64,000 bases of DNA from Bacillus piscicola (GTDB lineage Bacteria; Bacillota; Bacilli; Bacillales; Marinococcaceae). The DNA lies in contig NZ_JAJJJF010000007.1 in the NCBI RefSeq assembly GCF_022458745.1, positions 1 to 64,000 on the forward strand, read 5' to 3'. Every line of letters begins with the position of its first letter. Positions within the stretch are counted from its first letter, which is position 1. Below, one piece after another: positions 15,437 through 24,323 of this stretch. The position numbers and the translations under genes were made by a program. A model generated the notes under the pieces. That model was not told where the DNA came from and did not search any database. It saw only the letters and a program-made list of their open reading frames with translations.

Positions 15437-16045
15437 AGGCTTTTTATAATGAAGATCCCCGCTTCCGCTTCCAGTCTTGTGCTGCGGTCATAAGACCAAT
15501 TCCTCCGGCGCGCTGCCTCTTTTCGGTCTTTTGAAGCCTCCATAAGACGCTTTTCGCATGGATTCCGCGCAGTTTTGGTCTTTTGAATGCTCTATAAGAC
15601 CAATTCCTACGGCGCGGCTCCCCCTTTTGGTCTTTTGACGCTTCCATAAGACGCTTTTCGCATGGATTCCGCACGGGGTTGGTCTTTGGAACGCTCTTTA
15701 AGACCAATTTCCTCAGCGCGGCTCCGCTTTTTGGTCTTTTGAAGCCTTCTTAAGACACTTTTTACACGGATTCCACTCGAATTTGGTCTTTGGAACGCTC
15801 TTTAAGACCGATTTCCTCGGCGCGGCTCCCCCTTTTGGTCTTTTGAAGCCTTCTTAAGACGCTTTTCAACCCGATTCCGTGCGGTTTTGGTCTTTTGTAC
15901 GCTCTTTAAGACCAATTCCCATAACACGCTGCCGTTTTTTCGTCTTTTGAAGCTTCCAAGAGACAGCTTGCATCCTGGTCTTATGAACGCTTCATGAGAC
16001 CGGCCCCACCCTGCTTCCGTCAATTGTTGGTTTTATGAATGGCCG
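15437..16045 (+). repeat. 52-bp phased repeat array C (GGTCTT family)
   Basis: About 11 units with a different motif from arrays A and B: TTGGTCTT-N13-AAGACCAA. AAGAC anchors fall at 15492, 15544, 15596, 15648, 15700, 15752, 15804, 15856, 15908 and (as GAGAC) 15960, every one 52 bp apart; the next is 36 bp on. Units alternate between two types (right arm AAGACCAATT versus AAGACGCTTTT), a 104-bp dimer. It lies upstream of the dehydrogenase and downstream of the symporter operon. No coding potential supported between 15360 and 16112. Confidence 0.95.
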
Positions 16046-16061
16046 GGCTCCGACTTCAATG

Positions 16062-16104
16062 AAAAAAAGCCCCTTCGTGAGAGTGGTCTCTTTCGAAGGG
16101 GCTT
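16062..16104 (-). terminator. Terminator of the sodium symporter operon
   Basis: AAGCCCCTTCG/CGAAGGGGCTT (16067-16077, 16094-16104) followed on the minus strand by seven T residues, just past the gene at 16113. Confidence 0.88.
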
Positions 16105-16112
16105 GGCATTGG

Positions 16113-16628
16113 TTACAGGGGATGGTATTTGCCGGAGATGGCGTCGACGATCAAGGTGTATCCGTCTGGCGCTGCTTTTGTTCCTTCGGCTACCCAGTAG
16201 GGCCGGTAAAATATTTCGGAGCGCGTGAGTTTCATTTGCGGCGGCGCCAGTATTTTCATGCGATACGTGATGGAGTGGTTGAGAAAATCGACGGCGAGCT
16301 TTTTTGCTTCTGTTTCCTCAAGTTCCACCGGGATCATCTGCTGCGACGGCACCTCTTTTTCTGTGAACACGGGTGACTTGTCGATGACCGATCCGACTTT
16401 ATTTACGGCGTCCATCGCACATCCTACCGAGCCGCCTCCTTTTGGCTGAAGGAGACTCCTCCGCTCCAGCTTATACTCAAAAAAGTAGTACGGATAATAC
16501 AATAGCTGCTCCACTGTAAATTCCTGATTTTTGTCGAGGCTTTCCAACACTTTTTTCACTTCTTCTTGATCAAAAGTAAGCTCTTCTGTTTTAATCCATT
16601 CCGTTCTTGGCGCTGTCATCGTGATCAT
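16113..16628 (-). CDS. Conserved hypothetical protein linked to the symporter
   Basis: 171 residues, soluble, no signal peptide. Contains WIKTEELTFDQEEVKKVLESLDKN, an aromatic stretch YYPYYFFEYKLERR (~44-57), a CAMDAVNKVGSVIDKSP segment and a C-terminal FYRPYWVAEG...YTLIVDAISGKYHPL. The end resembles a PepSY-like beta strand (LIVDAISGKYH). It overlaps the symporter stop by 4 nt (ATGA) and is therefore co-translated; it may modulate the transporter. I do not recognise a named family. Confidence 0.65.
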   Translation of the reverse strand: MITMTAPRTEWIKTEELTFDQEEVKKVLESLDKNQEFTVEQLLYYPYYFFEYKLERRSLLQPKGGGSVGCAMDAVNKVGSVIDKSPVFTEKEVPSQQMIPVELEETEAKKLAVDFLNHSITYRMKILAPPQMKLTRSEIFYRPYWVAEGTKAAPDGYTLIVDAISGKYHPL

Positions 16629-18190
16629 TCTTTAACCGGAGTGCGCCCGAGGAAGTCGGAAATGGATCTCGCTTCCGGACCGATGTCGCGGGCCACATTT
16701 TTATCGATATTCTTCGGCAGTCTCCGTGGTCCTTTCGCTTCTTCAAATGCTTCTTGAATCGGCTCGGACGGCGGCGTGCCGAACAAGTTACCGATGATCA
16801 TCGCAAGAATGGAAACAATTAATCCGCCAAGGAACGGGTGAATGGCGGTTGCGGATTGCCAGTCGAAGCTGGTCCACAGAATATGAGTAACCGCTCCTGC
16901 CACCATCGAAGAAACGACGCCGACTTTGTTGGCATTTTTCCAATAAACCGAGCACACATACGGAACGAGAAAGCTGTTGCCGAGGGTTCCAAATGCAAAA
17001 ATAACAAGAGCAAATACGCTTGGCGGCTGATTAATCGCCACGATCACCCCGATAATTCCTGCTAGTAAAATACAAATACGCGAAACTAACACGATGCGGC
17101 CGTGGTCTGCTTTTTTGTCAATAAACCGGTGATACACGTCCCGCGAAAGGATCGTTCCGGCCTGCATTAAAATCGAGTCGGACGTGGACATAATCGCTGC
17201 CATGACAGCCGAAAGCAAGATAGCGGCAACAATGCCCGGGAAGAACGTGTACGCGAGTGTCGGGATAACCATTTCCGGGTCCGCTAAATTCGGGAGCATC
17301 GCAATCCCGATAAAACCAACAATATACGGAGAATACGCGAACAATTGGTTATACACCGCAGTCCAGAGCACCGCGTTTTTTACTTCCTTCGTGCTGGAGA
17401 TGGACATATGGCGGACGACAACGTGCGGAAGTCCCATGTAACCGATGGAATAAATGAGAACGGCACCTAACACGACACCCCATTGGCCGTAAAATTCAAG
17501 ATCCTTCCCCCACATGCTCAAGTAAGTAGGATCAATTTGGGCGAGCTGTTCGTTCAAGCCGGAAAGACCGCCAACATGAATAAGACCCATAATAACAATG
17601 CCGGAAAGACCGATTAACATCACGATTGCCTGGAAAAAGTCTGTCCACACAACCGCTAAGTAACCGCCGACAACCGTATAAATAATAATCACGCTGACAC
17701 CGATAATCAGTGCCCAGCTGTACGGAAGGCCTGTCAATGATTCCAATGCCTTACCGGAAGCGATAAACTGAGCGAAAACGTAAGCAAATAAAAACACAAT
17801 CGAGATAATTCCGCCGATAATGCGCACAGCTGCGCTTTCATAACGCTTTTCTAGATATTCAATCGGCGAAAGCGCTCCCAATCTTTCAGAGAGGCGTCTC
17901 ATTCTTTTCCCTAACACAGTCAGGTTGACGATACCACCACCGGCGTCACCGATCGCATAATAGATCGCAAACCAGCCTTGCTGGAAAGCCTGCGCCGGTC
18001 CCCCTAAAAACATAAAACCACTCATGGAGGTACTTTGCATCGTAAACGCTGTTACAGCAGGTCCAATGTTGCGGTCCCCTAACAAATAACTGTCAGCTGA
18101 TTGAGAAGCACGTCGTGAAAAGTAAATCCCCACGATCATTAAAATTAATAAATAAATAATAAATATTATTGCATCACTGCTCATGTTCAT
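16625..18190 (-). CDS. Sodium:solute symporter (SSS family)
   Basis: 521 residues with about 13 membrane helices. SSS signatures: YLLGDRNIGPAVTAFTMQSTSMSGFMFLGGPAQAF in helices 1-2 (sodium and substrate site) and STSDSILMQAGTILSRDVYHRFI (~325-350), which carries the Ser/Thr sodium site at TSDS. Close to the PutP/PanF/YodF branch; the substrate (proline, pantothenate or another organic acid) cannot be fixed from sequence. It is preceded by a 52-codon small membrane gene that overlaps its start by 17 nt and followed by an overlapping hypothetical gene, so three genes form one operon. Confidence 0.88.
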   Translation of the reverse strand: MNMSSDAIIFIIYLLILMIVGIYFSRRASQSADSYLLGDRNIGPAVTAFTMQSTSMSGFMFLGGPAQAFQQGWFAIYYAIGDAGGGIVNLTVLGKRMRRLSERLGALSPIEYLEKRYESAAVRIIGGIISIVFLFAYVFAQFIASGKALESLTGLPYSWALIIGVSVIIIYTVVGGYLAVVWTDFFQAIVMLIGLSGIVIMGLIHVGGLSGLNEQLAQIDPTYLSMWGKDLEFYGQWGVVLGAVLIYSIGYMGLPHVVVRHMSISSTKEVKNAVLWTAVYNQLFAYSPYIVGFIGIAMLPNLADPEMVIPTLAYTFFPGIVAAILLSAVMAAIMSTSDSILMQAGTILSRDVYHRFIDKKADHGRIVLVSRICILLAGIIGVIVAINQPPSVFALVIFAFGTLGNSFLVPYVCSVYWKNANKVGVVSSMVAGAVTHILWTSFDWQSATAIHPFLGGLIVSILAMIIGNLFGTPPSEPIQEAFEEAKGPRRLPKNIDKNVARDIGPEARSISDFLGRTPVKE

Positions 18191-18332
18191 TCAACTCCTT
18201 GCTGTCTTGTGTTAACGAATCTTCGTAGTCATCATCACGCTTTTTAATGATAAACACGACAATGCCAAATAAAACCCAAATAAAAGGCCACGGAACAATC
18301 ATCCAAAAAGTAGAAGCTGGCAAATTCAACAA
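18174..18332 (-). CDS. Small symporter accessory membrane protein
   Basis: 52 residues, too short for usual gene callers. Starts with TTG at 18332 behind a strong AAAGGAGGTGA ribosome site; one membrane helix (FWMIVPWPFIWVLFGIVVFII) followed by an acidic cytoplasmic tail KKRDDDYEDSLTQDSKELNEHEQ. Its end overlaps the symporter start by 17 nt. Small single-helix proteins immediately upstream of SSS transporters are common (YhdT with PanF, and symporter small accessory proteins), which supports a partner subunit role. Confidence 0.72.
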   Translation of the reverse strand: MLNLPASTFWMIVPWPFIWVLFGIVVFIIKKRDDDYEDSLTQDSKELNEHEQ

Positions 18333-18453
18333 GTTTATTCACCTCCTTTTAAAGCGTATGTTAGAATTATCTTTTTCTTGACTCTATTATAACGATTTTT
18401 AATTATTTTTCCAGTATAATTATAAGTATTTTTCTAACATTAAAACTTCCTCT

Positions 18454-18505
18454 AAAAAAGAAAGCAACAGATTCTTTATCGAGAGAATCGAGTTGCTTTC
18501 TTTTT
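18454..18505 (-). terminator. Bidirectional terminator
   Basis: GAAAGCAAC/GTTGCTTTC (18460-18468, 18492-18500) with inner GATTCT/AGAATC pairing and T-rich tracts on both sides. It ends the small gene at 18519 and insulates the symporter promoter. Confidence 0.8.
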
Positions 18506-18518
18506 CCCTTATCCTATT

Positions 18519-18707
18519 TTACGATTCCTGCATGCCGAGCATTTTAACAGAGTATGGAAATAATTCTTCTTTCACCACATCATAAAAGGTACAAGCCTGT
18601 TCTTTTGATTCAAAAATAATGCCATTTTTTTCCTTGTTTTCCATGTAATGCTCGAGCCCGACCTCGTTTCCTTCCTGGTCGACCGCAATAATCATATACT
18701 TTTTCAT
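18519..18707 (-). CDS. Small hypothetical protein
   Basis: 62 residues: MKKYMIIAVDQEGNEVGLEHYMENKEKNGIIFESKEQAC and a C-terminal helix. Alternation of beta strand, loop and helix suggests a DUF2188-like or ferredoxin-like mini-fold; no transmembrane segment. Its own terminator lies behind it. An ATG with a modest GGGGATACG upstream site. Not recognised. Confidence 0.55.
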   Translation of the reverse strand: MKKYMIIAVDQEGNEVGLEHYMENKEKNGIIFESKEQACTFYDVVKEELFPYSVKMLGMQES

Positions 18708-18862
18708 CGTATCCCCGCCTTTATTTCTTTCTTCGTAATAGATATATGCCTCTGATGGGATGGTTGGGAATCATTTCTTTCAAGAGAACTGATCTTTCGG
18801 TAAGTACTATATACCACCTTTTTCACGTTTGAAACCTTCTTTTTAAGGAAAAACAATAAGAG

Positions 18863-18887
18863 GTTTTCAAATTGTAAATAAGGGTAT
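18863..18887 (+). promoter_or_regulatory. Sigma-B-type promoter
   Basis: GTTTTC (18863-18868), 13-nt spacer, GGGTAT (18882-18887): a near-consensus sigma-B promoter, 64 bp upstream of the start at 18952. Confidence 0.7.
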
Positions 18888-18951
18888 ACCTTATGTATAT
18901 ATTACAGCAGTGTTACAAAGTAATGACTGACTTACTAAAAGGAGCATGTTC

Positions 18952-19206
18952 ATGAACTATCTACTTTCACGGCACTCCACGTATTGCGAACATGTCAAAC
19001 GGTATGTGAATTATGAGATTTCTGTCCATAAAGAAAAGGGTTACGTCTCCTGCACTGCGACGTGTACCGGCATTGAAGAATCATGCAGCCAATGCCCGGT
19101 GATTCAATTTAACCGTAATTACCCCGAGTCCTCCAAGAGAAAGTTGAATATTCATCTGGCCCCGCTTGCAAGCCGGGAACGTTTTCAATATACGATTAAA
19201 CTTTAA
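18952..19206 (+). CDS. Small cysteine-containing hypothetical protein, sigma-B-linked
   Basis: 84 residues. Start placed at 18952 because AAAGGAG lies 7 nt upstream; an ATG at 18946 would be only 1 nt from it. Basic protein with Cys pattern C..C-x3-C...C-x2-C (SCTATCTGIEESCSQCPV), which could bind a metal or form disulfides. No membrane segment. A sigma-B promoter suggests a general-stress gene. Not recognised. Confidence 0.55.
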   Translation: MNYLLSRHSTYCEHVKRYVNYEISVHKEKGYVSCTATCTGIEESCSQCPVIQFNRNYPESSKRKLNIHLAPLASRERFQYTIKL

Positions 19207-19250
19207 AAAGAGCTTAAGGCGTCGACATGCGCCTTAAGCTCTCTTCTTTT
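19205..19250. terminator. Bidirectional terminator between convergent genes
   Basis: AGAGCTTAAGGC/GCCTTAAGCTCT (19209-19220, 19231-19242), followed by TCTTCTTTT on the plus strand and CTTTTTAAAG on the minus strand. It serves the gene at 18952 and the CDF transporter. Confidence 0.85.
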
Positions 19251-20148
19251 AGCGGGAGGGCGTGGACGGCTCTTCATGGAGACTGCAGTCGGCTTCGGAT
19301 AATTCTGTTTCAATCGTGATATGGCTGAATTGGTACGGGCTCACCGCTTGTTTCACCGCTCGTTTCACCTCTGCGATTTCGTCTACGGACAGGCCGTCAG
19401 CCAGGACGACGTGCAGCGTCAAAACGTGTTCTTCGCCGTCAAGCGACCAAACATGAACGTGGTGCGTATCCGCCACGTTCGCCAGCTTCTGTATCTCGGT
19501 TGCAATGGCATCTGGGTCAATCTCTTCCGGCACCCCGTCCAGGAAAATAAATAATGTTTTTTTCAAGTTGCGGATAACATTAACTAAAATATAACAGGTA
19601 ATCAACACCGCGAGGAGCGGATCGAGGATAGGAAAGTTCCAGAAGTACATCACGATACTGACAATAAGAACCGCTATCCAGCCGAGCACGTCTTCCAACA
19701 GATGCCAGGAGACCACCTTCATATTCATGGATGTCCCGGATCTCGTTTTCAGCACCGCCGTCCCGTTCACGACCACCCCGAGTATCGCTAAAAAGAACAT
19801 GCCGACCGATTGAGGGGGCTGGGGATCCAAGATGCGCGGCACCGCTTCGCTCAGCACAAACAGGGACCCAACAATCAAGACGATGCTGTTGATTAATGCG
19901 CCAAGCAGGGAAAAACGCCGGTACCCGTACGTGAAGGTGTTATTGCTTTTTTGTTTGGATTTATTTTGTAAAAACCACGACAACCCGAGGGACAAGGAAT
20001 CCCCGAGATCATGGATCGCGTCCGACATAATCGCGACACTGTTCGTTAACACGCCGCCAATCAGTTCAATAATCGTGAAGGAAAAATTAAGAAAAAAAGC
20101 GGTTTTTATATTGCTTGACCCGTGGTGGTGCTCATGATCATGCCCCAT
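19249..20148 (-). CDS. czcD: Cation diffusion facilitator metal exporter (CzcD-like)
   Basis: 299 residues, six membrane helices (TM start at ~15) with an N-terminal His stretch (GHDHEHHHG). CDF site-A motifs: SDAIHDLGDS in helix 2 (~43-52; HxxxD with the first Asp) and HLLEDVLGW in helix 5 (~149-157). The cytoplasmic ferredoxin-like domain (~205-285) has HVHVWSLDGEEHVLTLHVVL with the metal-binding His cluster. Exports Zn, Cd or Co against protons. 17 bp downstream of cadC, so one operon under its metal-controlled repressor. Confidence 0.92.
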   Translation of the reverse strand: MGHDHEHHHGSSNIKTAFFLNFSFTIIELIGGVLTNSVAIMSDAIHDLGDSLSLGLSWFLQNKSKQKSNNTFTYGYRRFSLLGALINSIVLIVGSLFVLSEAVPRILDPQPPQSVGMFFLAILGVVVNGTAVLKTRSGTSMNMKVVSWHLLEDVLGWIAVLIVSIVMYFWNFPILDPLLAVLITCYILVNVIRNLKKTLFIFLDGVPEEIDPDAIATEIQKLANVADTHHVHVWSLDGEEHVLTLHVVLADGLSVDEIAEVKRAVKQAVSPYQFSHITIETELSEADCSLHEEPSTPSR

Positions 20149-20165
20149 AGCATCCTCCTCGTTCG

Positions 20166-20555
20166 TTACTCGTTCTCTCGTTCGTTCAATTCCTGTTGGT
20201 GGTCGACCGCGAGCTCCACGATTTGCTGCACGTGGCTGTCATCGAGCGAATAATAAACAAGCTTGCCTTCTTTCCGGTACTTGGCCAGACCGAGTTTACG
20301 TAAATACCGTAAATGGTGCGAAGTAGAAGCGGTCGACGCCCCGAGAATATTCGCGGCATCGCAAACGCAAAGCTCGCCTTCCATCGCGAGTGCTTGCACG
20401 ATCGTCATCCGGTTTTTATCGGCGAGCCCTTTAAACATATTCGCCATCCGCTCGCTTTCCTCCTCATTAATCTGCTGCTTCACTCGCTCTACCTTTTCTC
20501 TTTCCACACACGCCGTTTCACAAACATCCTCCGCTTTCACGTTTGCTTTCGCCAT
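20166..20555 (-). CDS. cadC: ArsR/SmtB-family metal sensor, CadC/CzrA type
   Basis: 129 residues. Winged helix with ELCVCD at 61-66 and recognition helix ASTASTSHHLRYLRKLGL (~74-90). It keeps both metal sites: the alpha3N site (Cys12 and Cys16 in the N-terminal arm with Cys63 and Cys65) and the alpha5 site (Asp106-x-His108-x10-His119-x2-Glu122). The dual-site layout is that of staphylococcal CadC, sensing Cd/Pb/Zn. A matching operator lies 90 bp upstream, and the regulated exporter follows. Confidence 0.93.
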   Translation of the reverse strand: MAKANVKAEDVCETACVEREKVERVKQQINEEESERMANMFKGLADKNRMTIVQALAMEGELCVCDAANILGASTASTSHHLRYLRKLGLAKYRKEGKLVYYSLDDSHVQQIVELAVDHQQELNERENE

Positions 20556-20644
20556 CCAACCCGCCTCCTTTATTTATGTTCCTGTCTTTCATTGGGCTTC
20601 CTGCAACAAGCTTCCTAACCTAACGTTTCTATCTATTATAGAGT

Positions 20645-20664
20645 ATTCAAGTGATTATTTGAAT
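20645..20664. promoter_or_regulatory. CadC-type operator
   Basis: ATTCAA-N8-TTGAAT (20645-20650 and 20659-20664), closely resembling the staphylococcal cad operator (TCAAATAAATATTTGA core). Location upstream of cadC-czcD fits metal-relieved repression. Confidence 0.75.
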
Positions 20665-20759
20665 TAAGGAAGACTAGAAGTGTGTGTCAAGTTTTTCTCG
20701 ACATGGTTATCAGAGCAATATTGCAGCACTCTATTTTTCAAATCGACCTCCGGCTTCCA

Positions 20760-20905
20760 ATCGCTCTGGGCGGATGCTTTCCGCGGGCAACGCTTCAGCT
20801 TCCTCGTGAGCAAAGAGCGCTCACTGCGGGATCTTCAGCTGTTGCTTTTCCCGCTGGAGTCACCGCCCGACGCTTTTTTCAGCCCGCAGTATCCAATTTC
20901 TCTTT
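20760..20905. repeat. Dispersed Bacillaceae-type palindromic element (copy 2, inverted)
   Basis: Contains GGATGCTTTCCGCGGGC, AACGCTTCAGC, a central hairpin GTGAGC/GCTCAC (20806-20811, 20819-20824), TGCGGGATCTTCAGC and TTCCCGCTGGAGTCACC. This is the reverse complement of the pattern in the elements at 9497 and 29764. It sits between cadC and array D. Confidence 0.6.
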
Positions 20906-20954
20906 AGTTAAAGAGTGAAATTTTACACATACGGCCTAGAGATGTCAGAAAAAT

Positions 20955-21775
20955 TCCTATGACGCTGTTATTTTCTTTCAAGTCGTTTTTCGCGGCTTCA
21001 TTCACCCTCTATGGTGTCGCTATTTTCACCAGAAGCCTTTTTCACGACTCCATACACTCCCTATGACGTCGCTATTCTCTGTGCTTCGGTTTTTCATGGC
21101 GTCATACAAGCCCTATGCCGTCACTATTTTTGCCAGTACCGTTTTTCACGACGGCATTCGGTCGCTAGGGCGTCGTTATTTTCATGACTGCGCTGTTTCG
21201 CGATCTCCTACACCCTCTATGCTGTTGTTATTTTTACCAAAACGGTTTTTCACGACATCATCCAATCGGTATGGCGTCGCTATTCTCCATGCTTCGATTT
21301 TTCACGGCGTCATACACGACTATGGTGTTGTTATTTTCACCAAAAGTCTCTTTCACAACTCCATTCATTCCCTATGACGTCGGTATTCTCCGTGCTTCGG
21401 TTTTTCGTGGCGTCATACAACCCCTATGCTGTCGCTATTTTCATGGCTGTGCTGTTTCGCGACGTCATACAACCTCTATGATGTCGTTGTTTTTACTAAC
21501 AGCGTTTTTCATGACTCCATTCATGTCGTATGACGTTGTTATTTTCATGCAGGCGGTTTTTCACGGCTTCATTCACCCTCTATGATGTCGTTATTTACTT
21601 GAGGGCGCTGTTTTGCGACGTCATTCACCTCCTATGCCGTCGCTATTTTTGCCAGTAACGTTTTTCACGACGTCATTCGTCCCGTGTGGCGTTGTTATTT
21701 TCGCCAGAAGCCTTTTTCGCAACTTCATACACCGCCTATGCCATCTGCTTTTTTCTAAAACATGCTTTTTCACTG
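20955..21775 (+). repeat. 52-bp phased repeat array D (CGACGTCAT family)
   Basis: About 16 units between divergent cadC and the GvpU-like gene. Cores vary (CTATGACGTCGCTATT, CTATGCCGTCGCTATT, CTATGCTGTTGTTATT), with left arms CGACTCCAT, CGACGTCAT or GGCGTCAT. Some subunits recur every third or fourth unit (CTCTGTGCTTCGGTTTTTC at ~21076 and CTCCGTGCTTCGGTTTTTC at ~21388). The open frames here (for example 21184-21585) are low-complexity translations of the repeat and are not called. Confidence 0.93.
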
Positions 21776-21804
21776 CCCCTCTCGCAGAAATGTTGGGAAA
21801 ATAG

Positions 21805-21831
21805 GATTAATATTTCGGTGGTGGCGGGTAC
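21805..21831 (+). promoter_or_regulatory. Possible sigma-B-type promoter
   Basis: GATTAA (21805-21810), 15-nt spacer, GGGTAC (21826-21831), 40 bp before the GvpU-like start. The -10 box is good; the -35 match and spacing are weaker. Confidence 0.4.
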
Positions 21832-21871
21832 ACTATAACTAGAGTAAGGATGAGAAAAGGGGCGACGTACA

Positions 21872-22297
21872 ATGATTGAGGAAAATTTGCATCATAACGA
21901 TTACACTGATTTTCTGCTGCGTTATTTGATTCGGCTTGCGGATAACGGGGCGGAGATGGATGTGACGCTGCAGGTGAACGGGACGACGATCACGGGGCAG
22001 CTTATTGGCAATGTGACGTACATGCAGGAAGTGAGGCGGCGGCTCAAAAGTGAGGATGAGGAATTGGGAGAGAAGATCAGTGCGTTTCTCGATAAAATGA
22101 CGGATAAATTTGCGAAGCACACCGACGCGGATGAGTATGAGACCGGCTATCTCCACCTCCGTCAGGCAAAAATGGTGGTCGGCAAGGAGCAGATTCCACT
22201 GGAGGGTGACCTGTGGAGGGGGAAAGCGGCCGACGTTAACGGTTTCAGCTTCGGCTCCATTGCGGTTAAAAAAGAAGAAGGCGACCGCTTTGTTTAA
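21872..22297 (+). CDS. GvpU-like (gas vesicle accessory protein family) protein
   Basis: 141 residues, acidic, soluble. Core DFLLRYLIRLADNGAEMDVTLQVNGTTITGQLIGNVTYMQEV followed by a charged helical region and a closing strand VNGFSFGSIAV. The beta-hairpin VTLQVNGTTITGQLI resembles the GvpU family of Bacillus gas-vesicle clusters, also found singly in halophilic Bacillaceae without gas vesicle genes. No other gvp genes occur in the window. Family assignment is by recognition of this motif only; function unknown. Confidence 0.5.
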   Translation: MIEENLHHNDYTDFLLRYLIRLADNGAEMDVTLQVNGTTITGQLIGNVTYMQEVRRRLKSEDEELGEKISAFLDKMTDKFAKHTDADEYETGYLHLRQAKMVVGKEQIPLEGDLWRGKAADVNGFSFGSIAVKKEEGDRFV

Positions 22298-22302
22298 CCA
22301 AT

Positions 22303-22343
22303 AAAGCTGAGCGCACGGCAGACTTGCCGGGCTCAGCTTTTTC
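22303..22343. terminator. Bidirectional terminator between convergent genes
   Basis: AAAGCTGAGC/GCTCAGCTTT (22303-22312, 22331-22340) followed by TTCT on the plus strand. It overlaps the end of nadA and terminates both the GvpU-like gene and the nad operon. Confidence 0.8.
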
Positions 22344-23452
22344 TATGTTTCTTTTGGCACAGCAAACATCCGCTCTATCGCAAGCAAGGACTGTTCCTTG
22401 ACGTCTTCCGGAACACGGATGATGTGGTGAGGGTGGCCGTCCCGGATGCTTTCAAGCGACCAAAGCAAATGGGCAAGATCGATGCGGTTCATCGTCAAGC
22501 ACGGGCACATGTTAGGATTTAAGGAAAAAACGGTTTTGTCCGTCATGGTGGCGGCTAGCCGGTTGACGAGGTTCATTTCGGTGCCCACGGCCCACTTGCT
22601 TCCGGCGGGGGCTTTTTGTATCGCGTCGATAATAAAACTGGTGGACCCGGCTTGATCCGCCGCGTCGACAACGTCAAACGTGCATTCCGGATGAACGATG
22701 ACATTGACGTCTGGATCACGGCGCCGCACCTCGCGGATGTTGTCGAGCGTGAATTTTTCATGAACGGAGCAATGCCCTTTCCAGAGAATCATGCGGATGT
22801 TCTCCGGATCTCCTCCCCATTCAAGTTTTTCCTGAATTGGATCCCAAACGGCCATGTCTGCGAGCGGAATTCCCATCTGGTACGCCGTATTGCGGCCGAG
22901 ATGCTGATCAGGCAAAAATAAAATCCGTTCTTTTTTCGTAAACGCCCACTCGAGCAGCGCACGTGCGTTTGATGAGGTCAGCGTGGCTCCGTCGTGCTCT
23001 CCGCAAAATGCTTTAATCGCCGCGGTGCTGTTCACGTAGGTGAGCGGGATGATCGTGTCACCGAGCTCTTGCTGCAACGCTTCCCACGCTTTTTCCACTT
23101 GATGGATGTCCGCCATATCGGCCATCGAACAGCCGGCACGCAGATCAGGCAGCAGGACGGTTTGATCGTGATCGGACAAAATATCAGCTGTTTCCGCCAT
23201 GAAATGAACGCCGCAAAAAACGATGTGTTCGGCTTCTTTATTGGCAGCGGCTGCCTTCGCAAGTTGGAGGGAATCACCGGTTGCGTCAGCAAATTGAATG
23301 ACTTCATCTTTTTGATAATAATGCCCGGGCATAAAAAGACGTGAACCCAGTTCTTTTTTTATCTCCCAGACGCGCGCTTCCATCGCTTCTCGGGATAGCG
23401 CGCGGATCGATTCAGGAAGGGAGTGTACGTGAAAATTCTCTAATACGTTCAT
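22343..23452 (-). CDS. nadA: Quinolinate synthase A
   Basis: Condenses iminoaspartate with dihydroxyacetone phosphate to quinolinate; a [4Fe-4S] enzyme of NAD synthesis. About 369 residues, the long Bacillus form. Candidate cluster ligands are Cys in [16 protein letters not shown] and the C-terminal MCPCLT. Start placed at 23452 with AAAGGA upstream. It overlaps the end of nadC by 41 nt in another frame, so the genes are tightly coupled. Its cluster is presumably supplied by the divergent nifS product. Confidence 0.93.
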   Translation of the reverse strand: MNVLENFHVHSLPESIRALSREAMEARVWEIKKELGSRLFMPGHYYQKDEVIQFADATGDSLQLAKAAAANKEAEHIVFCGVHFMAETADILSDHDQTVLLPDLRAGCSMADMADIHQVEKAWEALQQELGDTIIPLTYVNSTAAIKAFCGEHDGATLTSSNARALLEWAFTKKERILFLPDQHLGRNTAYQMGIPLADMAVWDPIQEKLEWGGDPENIRMILWKGHCSVHEKFTLDNIREVRRRDPDVNVIVHPECTFDVVDAADQAGSTSFIIDAIQKAPAGSKWAVGTEMNLVNRLAATMTDKTVFSLNPNMCPCLTMNRIDLAHLLWSLESIRDGHPHHIIRVPEDVKEQSLLAIERMFAVPKET

Positions 23453-24323
23453 CGGACACATTCCTTTCTAGGTCTGACTTTGTTGTTGGAGAGAATAGCA
23501 GCATACTTATATCCGCAGCCTTAACCGAATGAGTGAGGGAACCGAGTGATATCATATCCACCCCGCAGCCGCTGTACTCCTGAATGTTCGCAAGCGTTAT
23601 ATTGCCGGACGCCTCGGTCACAACCGTCGAGGGAATATGAGGAAGGAGCGTTTTGATTTTCTCCGGGCTGCAATTGTCGAGCATGATAACATCGGCCTGC
23701 GCAGCGACGGCTTCTTTCACTTCTTGCTCATTCGTCACTTCGACTTCGATTTTCACCATATGCCCGGCAGCTGCCTTCACTTTGGCGACCGCTTCTGCAA
23801 TTCCGCCGGCCGCGGCAATGTGATTGTCTTTAATCATAACGGCGTCGTACAAACCGTACCGATGATTGGCGGCGCCCCCCATGCGCACGGCATATTTATC
23901 AAACATGCGCATCCCGGGCACGGTTTTACGTGTATCGCAAATGCGGATGGACGGGTCAGCGAGTGTAGTAACGGCCTTCCGCGCGGCAGTTGCGATCCCG
24001 CTCATCCGCTGCACGATGTTTAACAGAACCCGTTCGCCGCTGAGCAGGGCGCGTGTGCGACCGCTCACCTCGGCAATCACTTGCCCACGGGCAACGCTCT
24101 CCCCGTCTTGTACGTACACGGTTACTACCGCGTTTTCATCAAGCAGCTTGTACCCCTCCTGCAAGATGATGCTGCCGCAAAACACGATGTCGTCTCCTTT
24201 GGAAATGAGCTGTCCTGCGGCTTCCTCTTCTGGTGAAAAAATCGCGTCCGTCGTTACATCGCCGGAACCAATATCCTCGATAAAAAATTCCTGCAGTTTC
24301 TCCCGAATGTGTAAGGCATTCAT
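23412..24323 (-). CDS. nadC: Nicotinate-nucleotide pyrophosphorylase (quinolinate phosphoribosyltransferase)
   Basis: Converts quinolinate and PRPP to nicotinate mononucleotide with loss of CO2. 303 residues. N-terminal [14 protein letters not shown] is the family signature; [22 protein letters not shown] (~98-119), the [29 protein letters not shown] segment (~140-170) and the [14 protein letters not shown] and MLDNCSPE strands of the TIM barrel hold the PRPP and quinolinate residues. Overlaps nadB by 4 nt (ATGA) and nadA by 41 nt. Confidence 0.94.
   Translation of the reverse strand: MNALHIREKLQEFFIEDIGSGDVTTDAIFSPEEEAAGQLISKGDDIVFCGSIILQEGYKLLDENAVVTVYVQDGESVARGQVIAEVSGRTRALLSGERVLLNIVQRMSGIATAARKAVTTLADPSIRICDTRKTVPGMRMFDKYAVRMGGAANHRYGLYDAVMIKDNHIAAAGGIAEAVAKVKAAAGHMVKIEVEVTNEQEVKEAVAAQADVIMLDNCSPEKIKTLLPHIPSTVVTEASGNITLANIQEYSGCGVDMISLGSLTHSVKAADISMLLFSPTTKSDLERNVSDERIREFSRTLPS

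Noticed and set aside
21184-21585. 133-codon open frame inside array D
   Set aside because: It is a translation of degenerate 52-bp units in rotating frames, lacks a start signal and resembles no protein family.
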